64,000 nucleotides of DNA. Origin: Eutrigla gurnardus (Eukaryota; Chordata; Actinopteri; Perciformes; Triglidae). The notes below the pieces were generated by a model that worked only from the letters and a program-made list of their open reading frames with translations, searched no databases and was not told where the DNA came from. Shown piece by piece: positions 47,881 to 60,216 of the stretch. The position numbers and the translations under genes were made by a program. Location of the stretch: contig OY741271.1 of the NCBI GenBank assembly GCA_963514095.1, positions 16,155,272 through 16,219,271 of the forward strand, written 5' to 3'. Position 1 is the first letter of the stretch; each line of letters starts with the position of its first letter.

Positions 47881-49895
47881 ACATGGCGCAACCACTCTTT
47901 TGTCATCATAAAAATGTCTTCCAATGGCTTTTTTTTCTTCATAAAAACATCCGTTTATTGTCCGAGCCATTTCCTATCAATTACATTACGTAGTCGCCGC
48001 GGCGATGCCTTAAAGTCAACACATTCCTGAGCAGCGCTGTATGCAGTCTTGACTCGAAGGCCAAAATACTGCAATTCGCACACATCATTAAAAGCTTCCA
48101 CAGGGGCAGCATCTACTCTGATTGGTCCGTTCAAGTAAAGCTTTGAATTTTCAAAAACAGCCCCCTTTTTCAGCAAGGAGGAAAAACAGCACCAAATATG
48201 GAGGAACATATGGCCTCGGACCGTTGAGTCGGTTAAGCCCTCTGACAGTTAGGTGTGTTTTTTATGTGATGTTGTGGACTTTTTCATACGGTGCTGTTAA
48301 GCCGAGGCTCCAACAGTAGGCTGTGAGTCGCACAGAGATGCTCTGTGTCTGGCTCCCTCTCCTCCGTGTGGTTTTAGGCAGCGGCCCAACACCCACCGCC
48401 CCAGCCGCTGCCCCCGCCTGGCGAGCTTCATAACTCTCTTTAGCTCACTTTCTCGCCTCAGACTGCCGGGAACAATGGAGTCTTTTCAGAGAGGCAGATG
48501 GAGAGTCTGTGGGGCTTGCCTGTGAAGCTGCTCGACAGCAGCTCCCTCTCTCCCCTTCAGCAAGGGGGGAATTCTGTGCATGGCTACAGGGTGGAGTCAC
48601 TTCCTGGGTGGGCCCAGCATCGATCATGTGCATTTACGCACGTGTATACGCACACGGAAATATTCCAACGGAGACCGAAATCAGCAACTATGTGCAACTC
48701 TCTGCAGATGAACATATGTTAAACCTATCATAATGTACCATCAAAAAATGTCCCAGCGCAGGCAGCTATTAAGACACGCCATAAAAGTGTGTGATTCACT
48801 GAGTCAGATTCATGACACACTCATACACAGGTCCATGTCTCATATTTAATTATCAGACTCACAAACCGCCTGCTTATGTTGGGCGCAGGCAATGAATATG
48901 AGCTGAGTGTGTCCAGCGCTGCATATTCACATGTGTTCGTGCGGTCCACCATGTGCGTGTTGGGTTGATGTTATGTACTGTATCTGTACACGCATACATG
49001 ATATGTGAGCCTATATAAGTATGCATGAAATTTAAAGAAAAGAGTAAAGGGTTCAACAGAATGTGGTCCATAAAGTTTCCCCCTCCCCTTTCCTGAGGTA
49101 ACTGAAAAAAACAAGTGTCTGAGAGGAAGAAACGGCTCAGCTGGAGGAGACGGATAGATGAGGAAATATCTTTCCCTCCAAATAAAACCACACCGGTGTA
49201 TTTAAGAATGTGTGTTTGGATGTATTTTTCTCTGTAGAGTGGCAACCAGAAATACCAGTTCTCTTATAGCTGACTCTTGAGTTTGTTATGTTTCACACAG
49301 AAGAAACTTGTGGTCTGAAGTTAGCTTGCATTCTGCAGTATTCATCTCGTGCGGTTGACAAGAACCCTACGGCGACTGGATTAGCAGACAGAGAGTAGAT
49401 CTGCGTGCGAAGAGAGCCACATGTCCGGCCTGTCGAGTGCAGGTGGTTTGTGATGTCATGAGATGAATGTCAGCCCATAGGCTTGTGGGCTCGTGGGCTT
49501 TGAGCGCTGCTGACAGCTGCGGTGCACGATTAGGGGGTGGGGGGTGGTGAGGAAGGGGCAATTAAAACGGGGCAGGCACAGTGTGTTTGTGGATAGATGC
49601 TAAGGATGATGCAAGTGATAACTGAATTTGCTGTCACTATTTGCTGTGGTGTGTGTGTGTGGCTGCAGAGGGTCAGAGAGCGAAACGGGAGAAGGATTGA
49701 TGGGTCGTGTGTGGTATGTAAGAGTGTGTGTACAATGTCCTTGTACATACAGTATGCTACTTCATGGGGTCAGGGTGCATCCCCTAATGAGTGTGTGTGT
49801 GTGTGCGCACGTGTGCGTGAAAAGGGGCTGTGATTCTGGCGGACACATGTGTGTTTATTGGACATTAGGGGATTATCAGCATGGGTGTGGTGTGA

Positions 49896-49931
<36 letters not shown>

Positions 49932-52900
49932 AGTACATAAATACACCGTACAGTGGGCTACAGTTGCATGCTCGCATGCGGCGTTTTTTTATGATGCACT
50001 GTACAATTTGCGTTTGTGTTCCGACATGTTCACATTTACATCTTCCTCCCTGCACATCTGGCATCCCATGACATGAAGCGGTTAAATTGTATTTCATCCC
50101 AGTGACATAACATGTTGATTATGTCAGATTACAAGCACGGCTTTGTCTGCCTTGTGTGGCGCACAGCTTCTATAAGGGACCCTTATTGTTTCATACTCAC
50201 TGATCTGCCTGATACACAGACGCGTTGCGAACCACCTCTCCCTCCTTCCCTCTTTGTCTTGCTTGTCCTATATGTTCATGTGGACGGTGAATGTTTCATT
50301 GTGCGCGGAGTCATTGGCACGAACCGGCGCCCACTGCCACAGGATACATGTAATCTGGGGCACACTTTGTCTCCGTTTGCTCAGTTTCCTGTTTACTTTT
50401 AAATTTGCCCTCAATCTGATTAATAATGGTTAAGACCTTATGGTGAGTTTAAATGAAGGGGTTCTTGTTTTACATATAAACATGTAGGTTTTTCATTCAT
50501 ATTATTTTCATTTTGATTGTGCTTTTATTTGCAGAATTACAAGTGACCACAGGAACTAAACATCCAACATACATACTAATACCTGCAGGCATATCATACA
50601 TATCACAAGACAGTAGGTATGTATAAATGCTGTCTTGTTACAGTTACAACGCAAATACAGAGAAAAAGGAAAAAAGAAAAAAGGTTCAAAAGTGTTTTTA
50701 ACCCTCAGAGTGTCAGTTGTTTGACCCTACTGTCGAGAGCAATACCTAAAGTCTATTATGTCCTCAAATGTCATATTGACCTTTAATGCCTTTATGGTCA
50801 TCCATTCTCCATTCGTTAAAATGTTGCTACTAAATTCAAAACCAGGATTATTTTTACAGTCAAACTAGGTGAGGCGTTACACGTTGACCTTAAGTTTGGC
50901 AGTGAATCAAGTTGCCTGTTTGAGCCAGATAGGACAGACTGCATATACTTGACATATGATAGTAGTTATACCTTACTGTACCTCAGCAAACTATTTAGAT
51001 TTAAAGTTTGGGAGCCGCACAGGTTTTGCAAAGATTCTAGTTATGCAACCATGATGCAACATAGCGTAGTTTGTTCTCTAATAAAGCCGTACATGTAACA
51101 TATCGCTTTCACTTCTTGCAGAACTACTTCATGACAGACTTTGACTGCTTAGCCATGTGTGTGACATGGCTTCCAGGCGGTCAGCACCTGCTTATATGAT
51201 GATTTGACGTATGTGTCTGACCAGTAGACCCCGTCACAAACTGCTCATCATAATTCCACAGCTGCAATTGCCATCAACTGTGAAAGGCACACTAATGCCT
51301 CTATGGCCAAAGTGACTCGCTGTGACAAGCTAGAAATATGCATGATCACGGTTAACTTGAAATGAATCAACTACGTGTGAGAATCTTACACTGTTTATTT
51401 AAAGTTTGTTCCTCAAAGTGTATGTGTGTTAGGGTCAGCGACTTCACAGCCAAGTTTTGGAGGCTAAATCCAAAGTATAGAGAAGGAGAAACACCCTTGG
51501 GAGAGAGAGGCCTGTTGTTCACGATAGTTTGATAGTGAAACACCTCTCAGCCCACATGCAACATTACAACGAGAGACATGCCATGCATGTGCCCTGAGAA
51601 CACCACCCATGTGCTGCACGATGTCACAAATGTACACGTGGGCTCGGGTGCACTCCTACAGATCCTCTTAAAGAATGTCATTTATGTTGATTCTGGAGGT
51701 TGAAATAACGCAATGTGAAACCAGAGGGTGGCTATATACATCAGTGTAGGTGTGAGCTTTAAATGAACCAGTGCCTCGTGATTCAATTGGCAATTGTTGG
51801 GGGAGAAAACAGAGAGCTGGTCAGGGGAAGAGAACAAATACACAAATGCACATTATGAATCTTCAACTTGTCAGCTCAGTTTAGCTTCTGTGTTCCCAAC
51901 ATCCGTAAAAGAAAATGGCAATGTGAATTCAGGATATGAGATATGGCCTGGCTATAAAACCTGTTTATGTCTCTGTTATACAACAGATCATTCTTATTTT
52001 TCATTACAGATACTACACCACTGTTTACAGTACACTTTATTATTTTTGCGCAGTCTGCCACAAATGTATATTATTGTATTTATATAATATTTGATCCCTA
52101 TAGTTATATTTTGCAAAAAAAAAATATTGTTTTTTACTTGTGTGATTTTCTTTTTATACAAATGTATAAACAATGCTGTTGGAGGGCTAATGAGATCTAC
52201 TTCTTGTAGTTTAAAATACGTGGATACAAATAAAAATGTAGTGTCTTTTAACTATTTTTTTTGGAGACAAGTTCACAGTAATTTGTTCATCTTAATGTCT
52301 GTTATATTAAAGAAAATATATCGCAATACTATTTCTTACAGTGGATAACCATAAACCAAATACAAATGTTACACACAGAACACAGAAACATGTCTTGCAC
52401 TGAAGTTGCACTATATTCAACAGTGTACTGAATTTATTAACTTCTTTAGATTGAGACATTATTATATTGTGCCCTCTATAGGCCTTTTCGATGCACTGCA
52501 AGGATAGTTTGTTCAGAAATTAAATTAGATATGGCTGTTTTAACAAAAAATGTCTGCATATGTATCAAAGCACTTGACTGTTACTAATGATTTAATTATA
52601 TATAATTAATTACACATTTTAAATTCATTTTGAGAATGTGAAGAAGTTTATACTATTAAATGTAAAAACTCAAAACTAATGTGTCAATGTGTAGCCTTTA
52701 ACTAAATGTGTGTGTCCCTGATATTTTACAGTTTCACAATTTAGAGTTCGTTTTTACCTCACACGATTTGAGATTAATACACCACTTAGATTACCACCAT
52801 TATGCCTAATACTTGCTTGAGCCAGCATGCATATTTGTAATATTTTAGATGTATATCTGTAATATCTTAGCCTGTGGCATTGGGGTCGTACATGTTAATT

Positions 52901-53865
52901 AAACCATTTGTTAAGGCTGCCAATGATGCCCTAATACTCTCATTTTACTCCGAGGTGACAGTTGCCTTTTGCTGTCGTTTTTTTCTTCTTCCACTTTAGC
53001 AAACCTATTGCTGATTGGTTGAAATATGACATCCACATTTGCCAGCCAATCAAAACGCCAGAATCTTGTTGGTACATTTGGGGAAGGAAAACACACACAT
53101 TTGTACACAACTTAAAACGAGAGGAATATTTCAAACCGTTCTACGGCAGCACATACGTGTTGCACGCGTGCACGGAACCTGTAACGTGCAGGCTTGTGTC
53201 AACGGTCAGTATTCCGAACGCTCGTCTCGAACATTCTATCCGGAATGTAGCTAGGGCTTGCGAGCTAGCATCACTGCTAGCAGTATCTTGTTAATGCTTT
53301 AATGGCGGTAACAGCTGATTTCTTTCACTTGTGATGTGAAGCCTTGTCTCGGAGCTTGACGGTTACAGGAACTTGATTTGGTGAGCGACTTTTTTGTACC
53401 AGGAGGACAGTGGAGAGATGTTTTAGAGAAGCCAATTGACCTTTGAGTGAACGAGCTAACTGCGTCCGTCGTGAAACAGTAATATGACGACGTGATGTGT
53501 GACCAGCTAGCAATGGTGCAAAGGACGGGGGAGCGTCATCACACCAGGTGAAGCAGATGAGTGTGAACGCATCCTAAAGCTAATCTGAGTTGTAATGATA
53601 TAAAATTGACTAAGTACATTCGTCATACAGCTATTTTATGTGCGATACGTGTGAAATAAATATATATCGCAGCGCAGATGGATGGAAAGTTACATTTTGC
53701 GACTGGCTGAAATAATTTAGTATGTAACGTTAGGCCCCTGAAAGGAGTTGGAATCATTTTTCGATCCTTCTAATTATTTAAAACGTGACTGATTTAGTTG
53801 TATTCGTGCAACAAGAAGTCGCCACCAGTATCGTCTGAAAATAGCTGAAAGACAACGTTCATAAA
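47881..53865. other. pdpn-prdm2 interval, left part (6 kb)
   Basis: No coding exon recognised, and specifically no PR-domain (SET-like) exon. There is a TG run at 49897-49926 and an AT-rich stretch from 50400 to 52900. The CpG-containing, less AT-rich part around 53150-53550 could be the prdm2 promoter or first exon: AGCAATGGTG at 53511 followed by ACCAG|GTGAAG near 53549 is one possible first exon, but this is weak. Confidence 0.5.
49897..49926. repeat. (TG)n microsatellite
   Basis: About 15 TG units. Confidence 0.93.
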
Positions 53866-54063
53866 CATTACATTTACATTTACATTTAGGTCATTTAGCA
53901 GACGCTTTTGTCCAAAGCGACTTACAATAAGTACATTTGTCAAAAGAAGGAAACAAAGAAACCACGACGTATCATTGCCGATGCAGTAAGAGCTAAAAAT
54001 AGAACAAGTGTTAGGTCCTCATCTGAGTAAAGTAGTACTTCAAGAGTAACAGTGCTACGATCC

Positions 54064-54066
<3 letters not shown>

Positions 54067-54102
<36 letters not shown>

Positions 54103-54124
54103 GGGTGGGGGGGGGGGGGGGGGG
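54067..54124. repeat. T34 and G18 homopolymer runs
   Basis: Thirty-four Ts, then GCGGGT, then eighteen Gs, inside the LINE 3' UTR. Such runs are prone to sequencing and assembly error. Confidence 0.9.
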
Positions 54125-54150
54125 TCGAGGGAGGGTGTTAGTGGGTCATG

Positions 54151-57087
54151 CTATGTAGAGTCGAGGTGAAGTCTGAACAGGTGAGTCTTGAGCCTTTTTC
54201 GGAAGATGGCAAATGACTCTGCTGTCCTGATATTGGTCGGGAGTTCGTTCCACCACTGAGGCGCCAGAACAGAGAAGAGTCTGGACTTTGCTGAGCGACA
54301 TTTGTTTGATTTCAGCGATGGTGGTACCAGCCGGCCAGCTGAAGTAGAGGAGCGGAGTGCTCGCTTCGGGGCATGAGGTTTGACCAGTGTTTGAAGGTAG
54401 GCAGGTGCCGTTCCATTGATGGCCCTGAAGGCCAGTGTCATCGTCTTGAATTGGATGCGTGCTGCAACAGGGAGCCAGTGGAGGTCACGGAGGAGGGGGG
54501 TCACGTGGGAGAATTTGGGTAGGTTGAAGATAAGGCGTGCTGCAGCGTTCTGGATACGCTGCAATGGTTTAATCGCATAGGCCGGGAGTCCGGCCAGGAG
54601 AGAGTTGCAGTAGTCAAGGCGGGAGATGACCAGTGCTTGGACCAAGAGCTGCGTTGCATCCTTTGTGAGGAAGGTCCGAATCCTGCGGATATTGTAGAGG
54701 GCAAATCTGCAGGATCGGGCCACAGCAGTGATGTTGGGGGTGCAGGATAGTTGGTCATCGAGGATTACACCCAGGTTCCTCGCAGTTGAGGAAGGAAATA
54801 CTGTGATGCCCTCAACAGTGACCGACAGGTCCATGTGAGGGCAGTCTTTCCCTGGGATGAAGAGGAGTTAGGTTTTATTCAGGTTAAGCTTGAGGTGATG
54901 TGCAGTTGTCCAGACAGAGATGTCAGCCAGACAGTCCGAGATGCGAGTTGCAATGTGAGCGTCAGAGGACGGGGGAAAAGAGAGGAACAGCTGGGTGTCA
55001 TCAGCGTAGCAATGGTAGGAGAATCCATGCGATGTGATAACAGAACCTAGTGATCTGGTGTATAGTGAGAACAGAAGCGGTCCTAATACTGAGCCTTGAG
55101 GGACACCCGTGTCCAGAGAGCAGGGTTTGGACATAGAGCCATTCCATGTGACCTGAAAGGTGCGGTTTGTCAGGTATGATGTAAACCAGGTGAGAGCAGA
55201 GTCGGTTATGCCAAGTTCAGCCAGAGTGGAGAGGAGAATTTGGTGGTTGACTGTGTCGAATGCAGCAGATAGGTCAAGGAGAATGAGAACGGAGGAGTTG
55301 GATGATGTTTTGGCGTCTCGCAGGGACTCGGTCACAGTGAGGAGGGCCGTCTCAGTGGAGTGGGCAGTCCTGAATCCTGATTGGTTAGGGTCTAGGAGGT
55401 TCTTCCGCAAGAGATAGGATGACAGTTGGTTGTAGGCAGCACGTTCCAAGGTTTTAGAGAGGAATGAAAGAAGAGATACAGGTCTGTAGCTTTGGATGTC
55501 AGTAGCGTCAAGGGTGGGTTTTTTCAGGAGAGGCTTCACGATAGCGGTCTTAAAATCCGCTGGAATGACACCTGAGGTGAGGGAGGAGTTGATCAGGGTG
55601 GTGAGGAATGGCAAGATGTCGTGTGAGATGTCCTGGAGAAGAGAGGAGGGAATCGGGTCAAGGGAGCAGGTGGTGGCACGGTTAGATGTAACAAGTGCGT
55701 GAACGTCTTCAGAGGTGAGGGGGCTAAAGCTGGTAAGACCATCCGAGTTGAGAGTTGGGGGAGATGTCTTCTGGGAGGGAATAGGCGTGAATGATGAGCT
55801 GATGTCATTTACTTTCTTGGTAAAGTAAGTTGCAAAGTCATCGGCAGTAAGGAAGGAAGGGGGCGGAGGGGTAGGAGGGGTGAGGAGGGAAGAGAACATG
55901 GAGAAGAGTTTCCTGGGGTTGGAGGCAGAAGAGTTGATCTTTGCCAGGTAGAAGGCAGATTTAGCTGCCGAAACAGTTGAGGTGAAGTCAGAGAGGAGGA
56001 GGTGGTAGTGAGCAAGGTCCTCGTGCTGTCCCGATTTCTTCCATTTTCTCTCTGACGCTCGCAACAATGATCTGTTGGTTCGCAGAGGTTCAGACAGCCA
56101 GGGAGGGGGGGGAGATGATCGCGCCGGTCGTGCGATTGGGGGACAGAGAGTGTCCAAAGAAGAGGCGAGTGAGGACATCAGGATAGAGGAGGCTTCCTCA
56201 GTAGGCATTAAGGAGAACTGTTCCGAGGATGGGAGCGAGGAGATAACAGTTGAGGAGAGAGCGGAGGGAGTGAGGGATTTCAGGTTGCGGCGGCTGGTGA
56301 CCATTCGAGGCGTAGAGGGGAGGGATGTGGTGGGCTTCATGGGGAGGGAGAAAGTCACAAAGTGATGGTCGGACACGGTGAGCGGGGTAACAGAGATTGC
56401 CGAGATGCCACAGGATCTTGTGAAGACAAGGTCAAGTTGGTTCCCGGCCCGGTGAGTTGGTGGAGAGGGGGAGAGCGTAAGGTCAAATGCGGAAAAGAAG
56501 TCGATGAATTCAGATGAGTGCAGCTTTCCCGAGTGGATGTTGAAGTCACCGAGGACGACGAGCGGTGTGCCATCATCAGGGGAGCAGCTCAGGAGGGCAT
56601 CCATCTCATCCAAAAAGTCACCAAGAGGACCGGGTGGGCGATAGATCACTATGATGTTGAGTTTGAAAGGAATGGTGACAGCGACGGCGTGAAATTCAAG
56701 CGTAGATCGGGGTAGGTGGTCGAGAGGAAGGACCTGGTAGGACCATGTGGGTGAGATGAGGAGCCCAGTTCCTCCTCCTCGCCCTGTTCGTCTTGGGGAG
56801 TGTGAAAATGAGTAGGCAGTTGAAAGGGCAGCTGGAGTGGCAGTGTTTTCTGGGGTGATCCAGGTCTCTGTGAGGGCCAGGAAGTGGAGAGACTGCAGGG
56901 AGGCATAGGCTGAGATGGTGTCCGCCTTCTTGACTGCAGACTGGCAGTTCCACAGCCCCCCTAGTACTTCAAGTTCCTTACCGGTGGAGATTGGTGGGTA
57001 GCAGAGATTGGATGGGTTACAGCCTCGAATGAAGGGACTTCGGTAAAATCTTCTCCAGTGCGATGTCCTGACTGGGATAAGACACAT
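54151..57087 (-). pseudogene. LINE endonuclease/reverse transcriptase frame with one in-frame stop
   Basis: Reads from 57087 downward. The first 739 codons carry an apurinic-type endonuclease (TETW at residues 73-76, YRPP 149-152, GDFNIH 180-185, SDHH 239-242) and a reverse transcriptase (LLDLSAAFD 603-611, GVPQGS 661-666, YADD 694-697). A TAA at 54868-54870 interrupts the frame. The same frame then continues past 54834 for over 220 codons with the C-terminal block typical of these elements (LDYCNSLLAGLP, RDLHWLPVAARI) to a stop near 54151. All catalytic motifs I could check are present. One nonsense codon and no frameshift suggest a recent insertion. The start at 57087 is the first ATG; the true start may differ. 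Confidence 0.85.
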
Positions 57088-57259
57088 GGCTGCGAGGGGG
57101 GGGGGGGTTGAGATGTTATACCTACCTCAATGGGCTTCCTCGATGGACTCCCACAGATAGACTCCCCTTGTCTTTGTTCAGCTGTCTTCGTTCTGATGGC
57201 CCGACGCTGCAGCTGACGCTGTAGTGACAGCCTTTTAAGTGCTCAATTTACCGCAAGTA

Positions 57260-58877
57260 CTGACTGTGGCTCCTCCTTCCCTCTAATCAAGTCTATTCAC
57301 TACAGGTGAGCTGGCTTCAAACAAGCTGATTGCTCACTTACCATAGACAGCTTCACAAGAAGTTCAACAACAAGCTATCAATACTAGACTAAATGTTACC
57401 ACTAGCTTTACACACACAATGCCTAAACCCAAATCTACAATTAGTTTCTGACTTACCAACAAGAGACAAAGCAGCTTCCTTCCTTTCTCCAGACCAAATG
57501 TGGTTTGAAGAGAACTACTGCTGTCCTTTAAGTTCTGACTGTGGCTCCTCCTTCCCTCTAATCAAGTCTATTCACTACAGGTGAGCTGGCTTCAAACAAG
57601 CTGATTGCTCACTTACCATAGACAGCTTCACAAGAAGTTCAACAACAAGCTATCAATACTAGACTAAATGTTACCACTAGCTTTACACACACAATGCCTA
57701 AACCCAAATCTACAATTAGTTTCTGACTTACCAACAAGAGACAAAGCAGCTTCCTTCCTTTCTCCAGACCAAATGTGGTTTGAAGAGAACTACTGCTGTC
57801 CTTTAAGTTCTGACTGTGGCTCCTCCTTCCCTCTAATCAAGTCTATTCACTACAGGTGAGCTGGCTTCAAACAAGCTGATTGCTCACTTACCATAGACAG
57901 CTTCACAAGAAGTTCAACAACAAGCTATCAATACTAGACTAAATGTTACCACTAGCTTTACACACACAATGCCTAAACCCAAATCTACAATTAGTTTCTG
58001 ACTTACCAACAAGAGACAAAGCAGCTTCCTTCCTTTCTCCAGACCAAATGTGGTTTGAAGAGAACTACTGCTGTCCTTTAAGTTCTGACTGTGGCTCCTC
58101 CTTCCCTCTAATCAAGTCTATTCACTACAGGTGAGCTGGCTTCAAACAAGCTGATTGCTCACTTACCATAGACAGCTTCACAAGAAGTTCAACAACAAGC
58201 TATCAATACTAGACTAAATGTTACCACTAGCTTTACACACACAATGCCTAAACCCAAATCTACAATTAGTTTCTGACTTACCAACAAGAGACAAAGCAGC
58301 TTCCTTCCTTTCTCCAGACCAAATGTGGTTTGAAGAGAACTACTGCTGTCCTTTAAGTTCTGACTGTGGCTCCTCCTTCCCTCTAATCAAGTCTATTCAC
58401 TACAGGTGAGCTGGCTTCAAACAAGCTGATTGCTCACTTACCATAGACAGCTTCACAAGAAGTTCAACAACAAGCTATCAATACTAGACTAAATGTTACC
58501 ACTAGCTTTACACACACAATGCCTAAACCCAAATCTACAATTAGTTTCTGACTTACCAACAAGAGACAAAGCAGCTTCCTTCCTTTCTCCAGACCAAATG
58601 TGGTTTGAAGAGAACTACTGCTGTCCTTTAAGTTCTGACTGTGGCTCCTCCTTCCCTCTAATCAAGTCTATTCACTACAGGTGAGCTGGCTTCAAACAAG
58701 CTGATTGCTCACTTACCATAGACAGCTTCACAAGAAGTTCAACAACAAGCTATCAATACTAGACTAAATGTTACCACTAGCTTTACACACACAATGCCTA
58801 AACCCAAATCTACAATTAGTTTCTGACTTACCAACAAGAGACAAAGCAGCTTCCTTCCTTTCTCCAGACCAAATGTG
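57260..58877. repeat. Tandem array of 275-bp monomers, 5.9 copies
   Basis: Five full copies and a sixth partial copy, period exactly 275 bp, apparently identical by eye. Each unit begins CTGACTGTGGCTCCTCC and contains CACTACAGGTGAGCTGG and TTACCACTAGCTTTACACAC. The array abuts the 5' leader of the minus-strand LINE; the incomplete unit is the one farthest from the LINE. Each copy has a 63-codon open frame, which I regard as incidental. It is not a CRISPR array: there are no spacers. Confidence 0.95.
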
Positions 58878-59575
58878 ACATGAACTATAATGTCTTTGTT
58901 TACATTTCTTCTTGTGCCTACAGTTGCTTTAAACCGGCTAGTAATGGAGTAAGTATGCAGGGTAAATATGAAAAAGTAACTGGTGCAAAACGGATAATAG
59001 AAGCAACAATTGCGCACAACTGATTTTGATAAGAGAGCTCATGCGTACGTGAGGAGGAGCACGACAACAAAATATAGCACACACCATGGGCCTGCCATTT
59101 TGTCCTACCAAGCAGTGACGTTAGATGGGTATCAACATTTTACAAGTTATAAAATAATCAACAAAAGGTAGCTATTAAAACAAAAATCACTGTAGCAGGT
59201 GGTGTAAAACAACCATACCAGGGTAAATGGGGACAGATTAGATGTATTCTGGGACTGTAGGGAACTAGTAGATCAAAAGAAAACACTTACTGCGTATAAC
59301 ACCATGTTACAAAGTGTGGATCCGCTAGCTCATGCCGGTTGTTGTTTCATGATATAATCTTGATGTGCTTGAGGTATATTAGCAAACAATACCAGAACCC
59401 AAGGTTTTCTGAGCAGCCAAATGACTGACAAGTACATTGTGCTCAACTCGTCCCACATCACAGCTGTTCACTTTGAGCTGTTTGTGCTCCTTATCATTGA
59501 GTCGTTTCAGTGTTATATTGTGGAACAGGTGTCACAGTAATGTGTGGTTTCCTGTTGTCTCTCCTCCTCCAACAG
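58878..59575 (+). other. prdm2 upstream interval
   Basis: About 0.7 kb with no repeat recognised. A 25-nt segment at 58924-58948 is bounded by a good acceptor (TTCTTCTTGTGCCTACAG) and a strong donor (GGA|GTAAGT) and might be a noncoding micro-exon; it contains stop codons, so it would be untranslated. Confidence 0.35.
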
Positions 59576-59640
59576 AAAGAAAAGCCTGCGTTCATCTGTC
59601 AAGCAAGCATGCCTTCTAATCTGCACTGACCATGAAAATG
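59576..59640 (+). CDS. prdm2: prdm2 candidate first coding exon (mostly 5' UTR)
   Basis: Bounded by a strong acceptor (TGTCTCTCCTCCTCCAACAG) and a good donor (ATG|GTAAGA). Its last nine bases read ATG AAA ATG after GACC, a fair start context. Splicing to 60217 continues M-K-M-IAGYNLQRK-MEDSPHF in the same frame as the large exon. If right, the protein begins here with no PR domain. Other frames through it are closed or fit the downstream acceptors badly. Inference from splice signals only. Confidence 0.45.
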
Positions 59641-60216
59641 GTAAGATGGCATGAAAACAATTCTACACATTGCTTTCAGTTAATGTTGTCTTACTGGTTT
59701 ATTCTTTAGATGTTTAGGAAATGGAAGGCCTTCATAGTTGAATTTTTGTAGATCACAACACATTAAATTCTCAAATGTAAAACAATAATATTATGGAAAG
59801 AATAACATTGTGTTATGATGTATAGGATTTAGACAATATTGTGAACATCTGTACAATGCAGTACTATTCCAATGCAGTTGTAATACAATTCACAATGTCT
59901 GTTGAGAGGTGGATTTAGTGGTGGCAATTTGCTGTTTGTCATTAATGAATAAAAATACAGTATTTACTACTACTATTTGTAATAAGAACTTTATTCAATA
60001 ATTTGATAATGCAGACAACTTTAACAGTAAACATTTCTGATGTATAGATTTGTATTACAGTGCAAGGTGTGAACAATTTGACTGCACCGATTAAGACTGA
60101 CGTTCAAGTTAATTAATGCAGACTTTAAATGGCCCTGCACCTATATTATGTGTAAATGACAATAACTTCTCTGTCTATTCAATTCAAGGTGTGACAGCTT
60201 TCAAAACTTCCTTCAG

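Larger units (their letters stand above)
53866..57259 (-). mobile_element. L2-type non-LTR retrotransposon (LINE), nearly intact
   Basis: Minus-strand element. Its 3' end, at the low coordinate, has a (TAAATG)n-like tail and the conserved AAGTCGCTTTGGACAAAAGC stem region known from many teleost L2 LINEs and the SINEs that borrow their tails. It encodes one long protein with an endonuclease and a reverse transcriptase; no separate first open frame was seen, as is usual for L2. A T34/G18 homopolymer junction lies in the 3' UTR at 54067-54124. The 5' leader (57088-57259) joins directly to the 275-bp monomer array. No clear target-site duplication was found. Confidence 0.85.

Noticed and set aside
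52962..53294. 110-codon open frame with a WYIWG string, considered as a PR-domain exon of prdm2
   Set aside because: No surrounding PR-domain motifs match, and the splice sites and phases do not fit.
54835..56715. Open frames on the + strand opposite the LINE
   Set aside because: Shadow frames of the minus-strand reverse transcriptase gene; no recognisable domain.
57393..58684. Five identical 63-codon open frames spaced 275 bp apart, resembling a tandem small-gene family
   Set aside because: They are a by-product of the identical tandem units; no signal peptide, domain or biased codon use supports translation, and the spacing equals the repeat period.
57260..58877. CRISPR-like array
   Set aside because: Units are 275 bp and contiguous with no variable spacers, and the sequence is a vertebrate nuclear genome.
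53866..58890. Target-site duplication around the LINE plus array (CATAAAC against CATGAAC)
   Set aside because: Imperfect and short; not distinguishable from chance.
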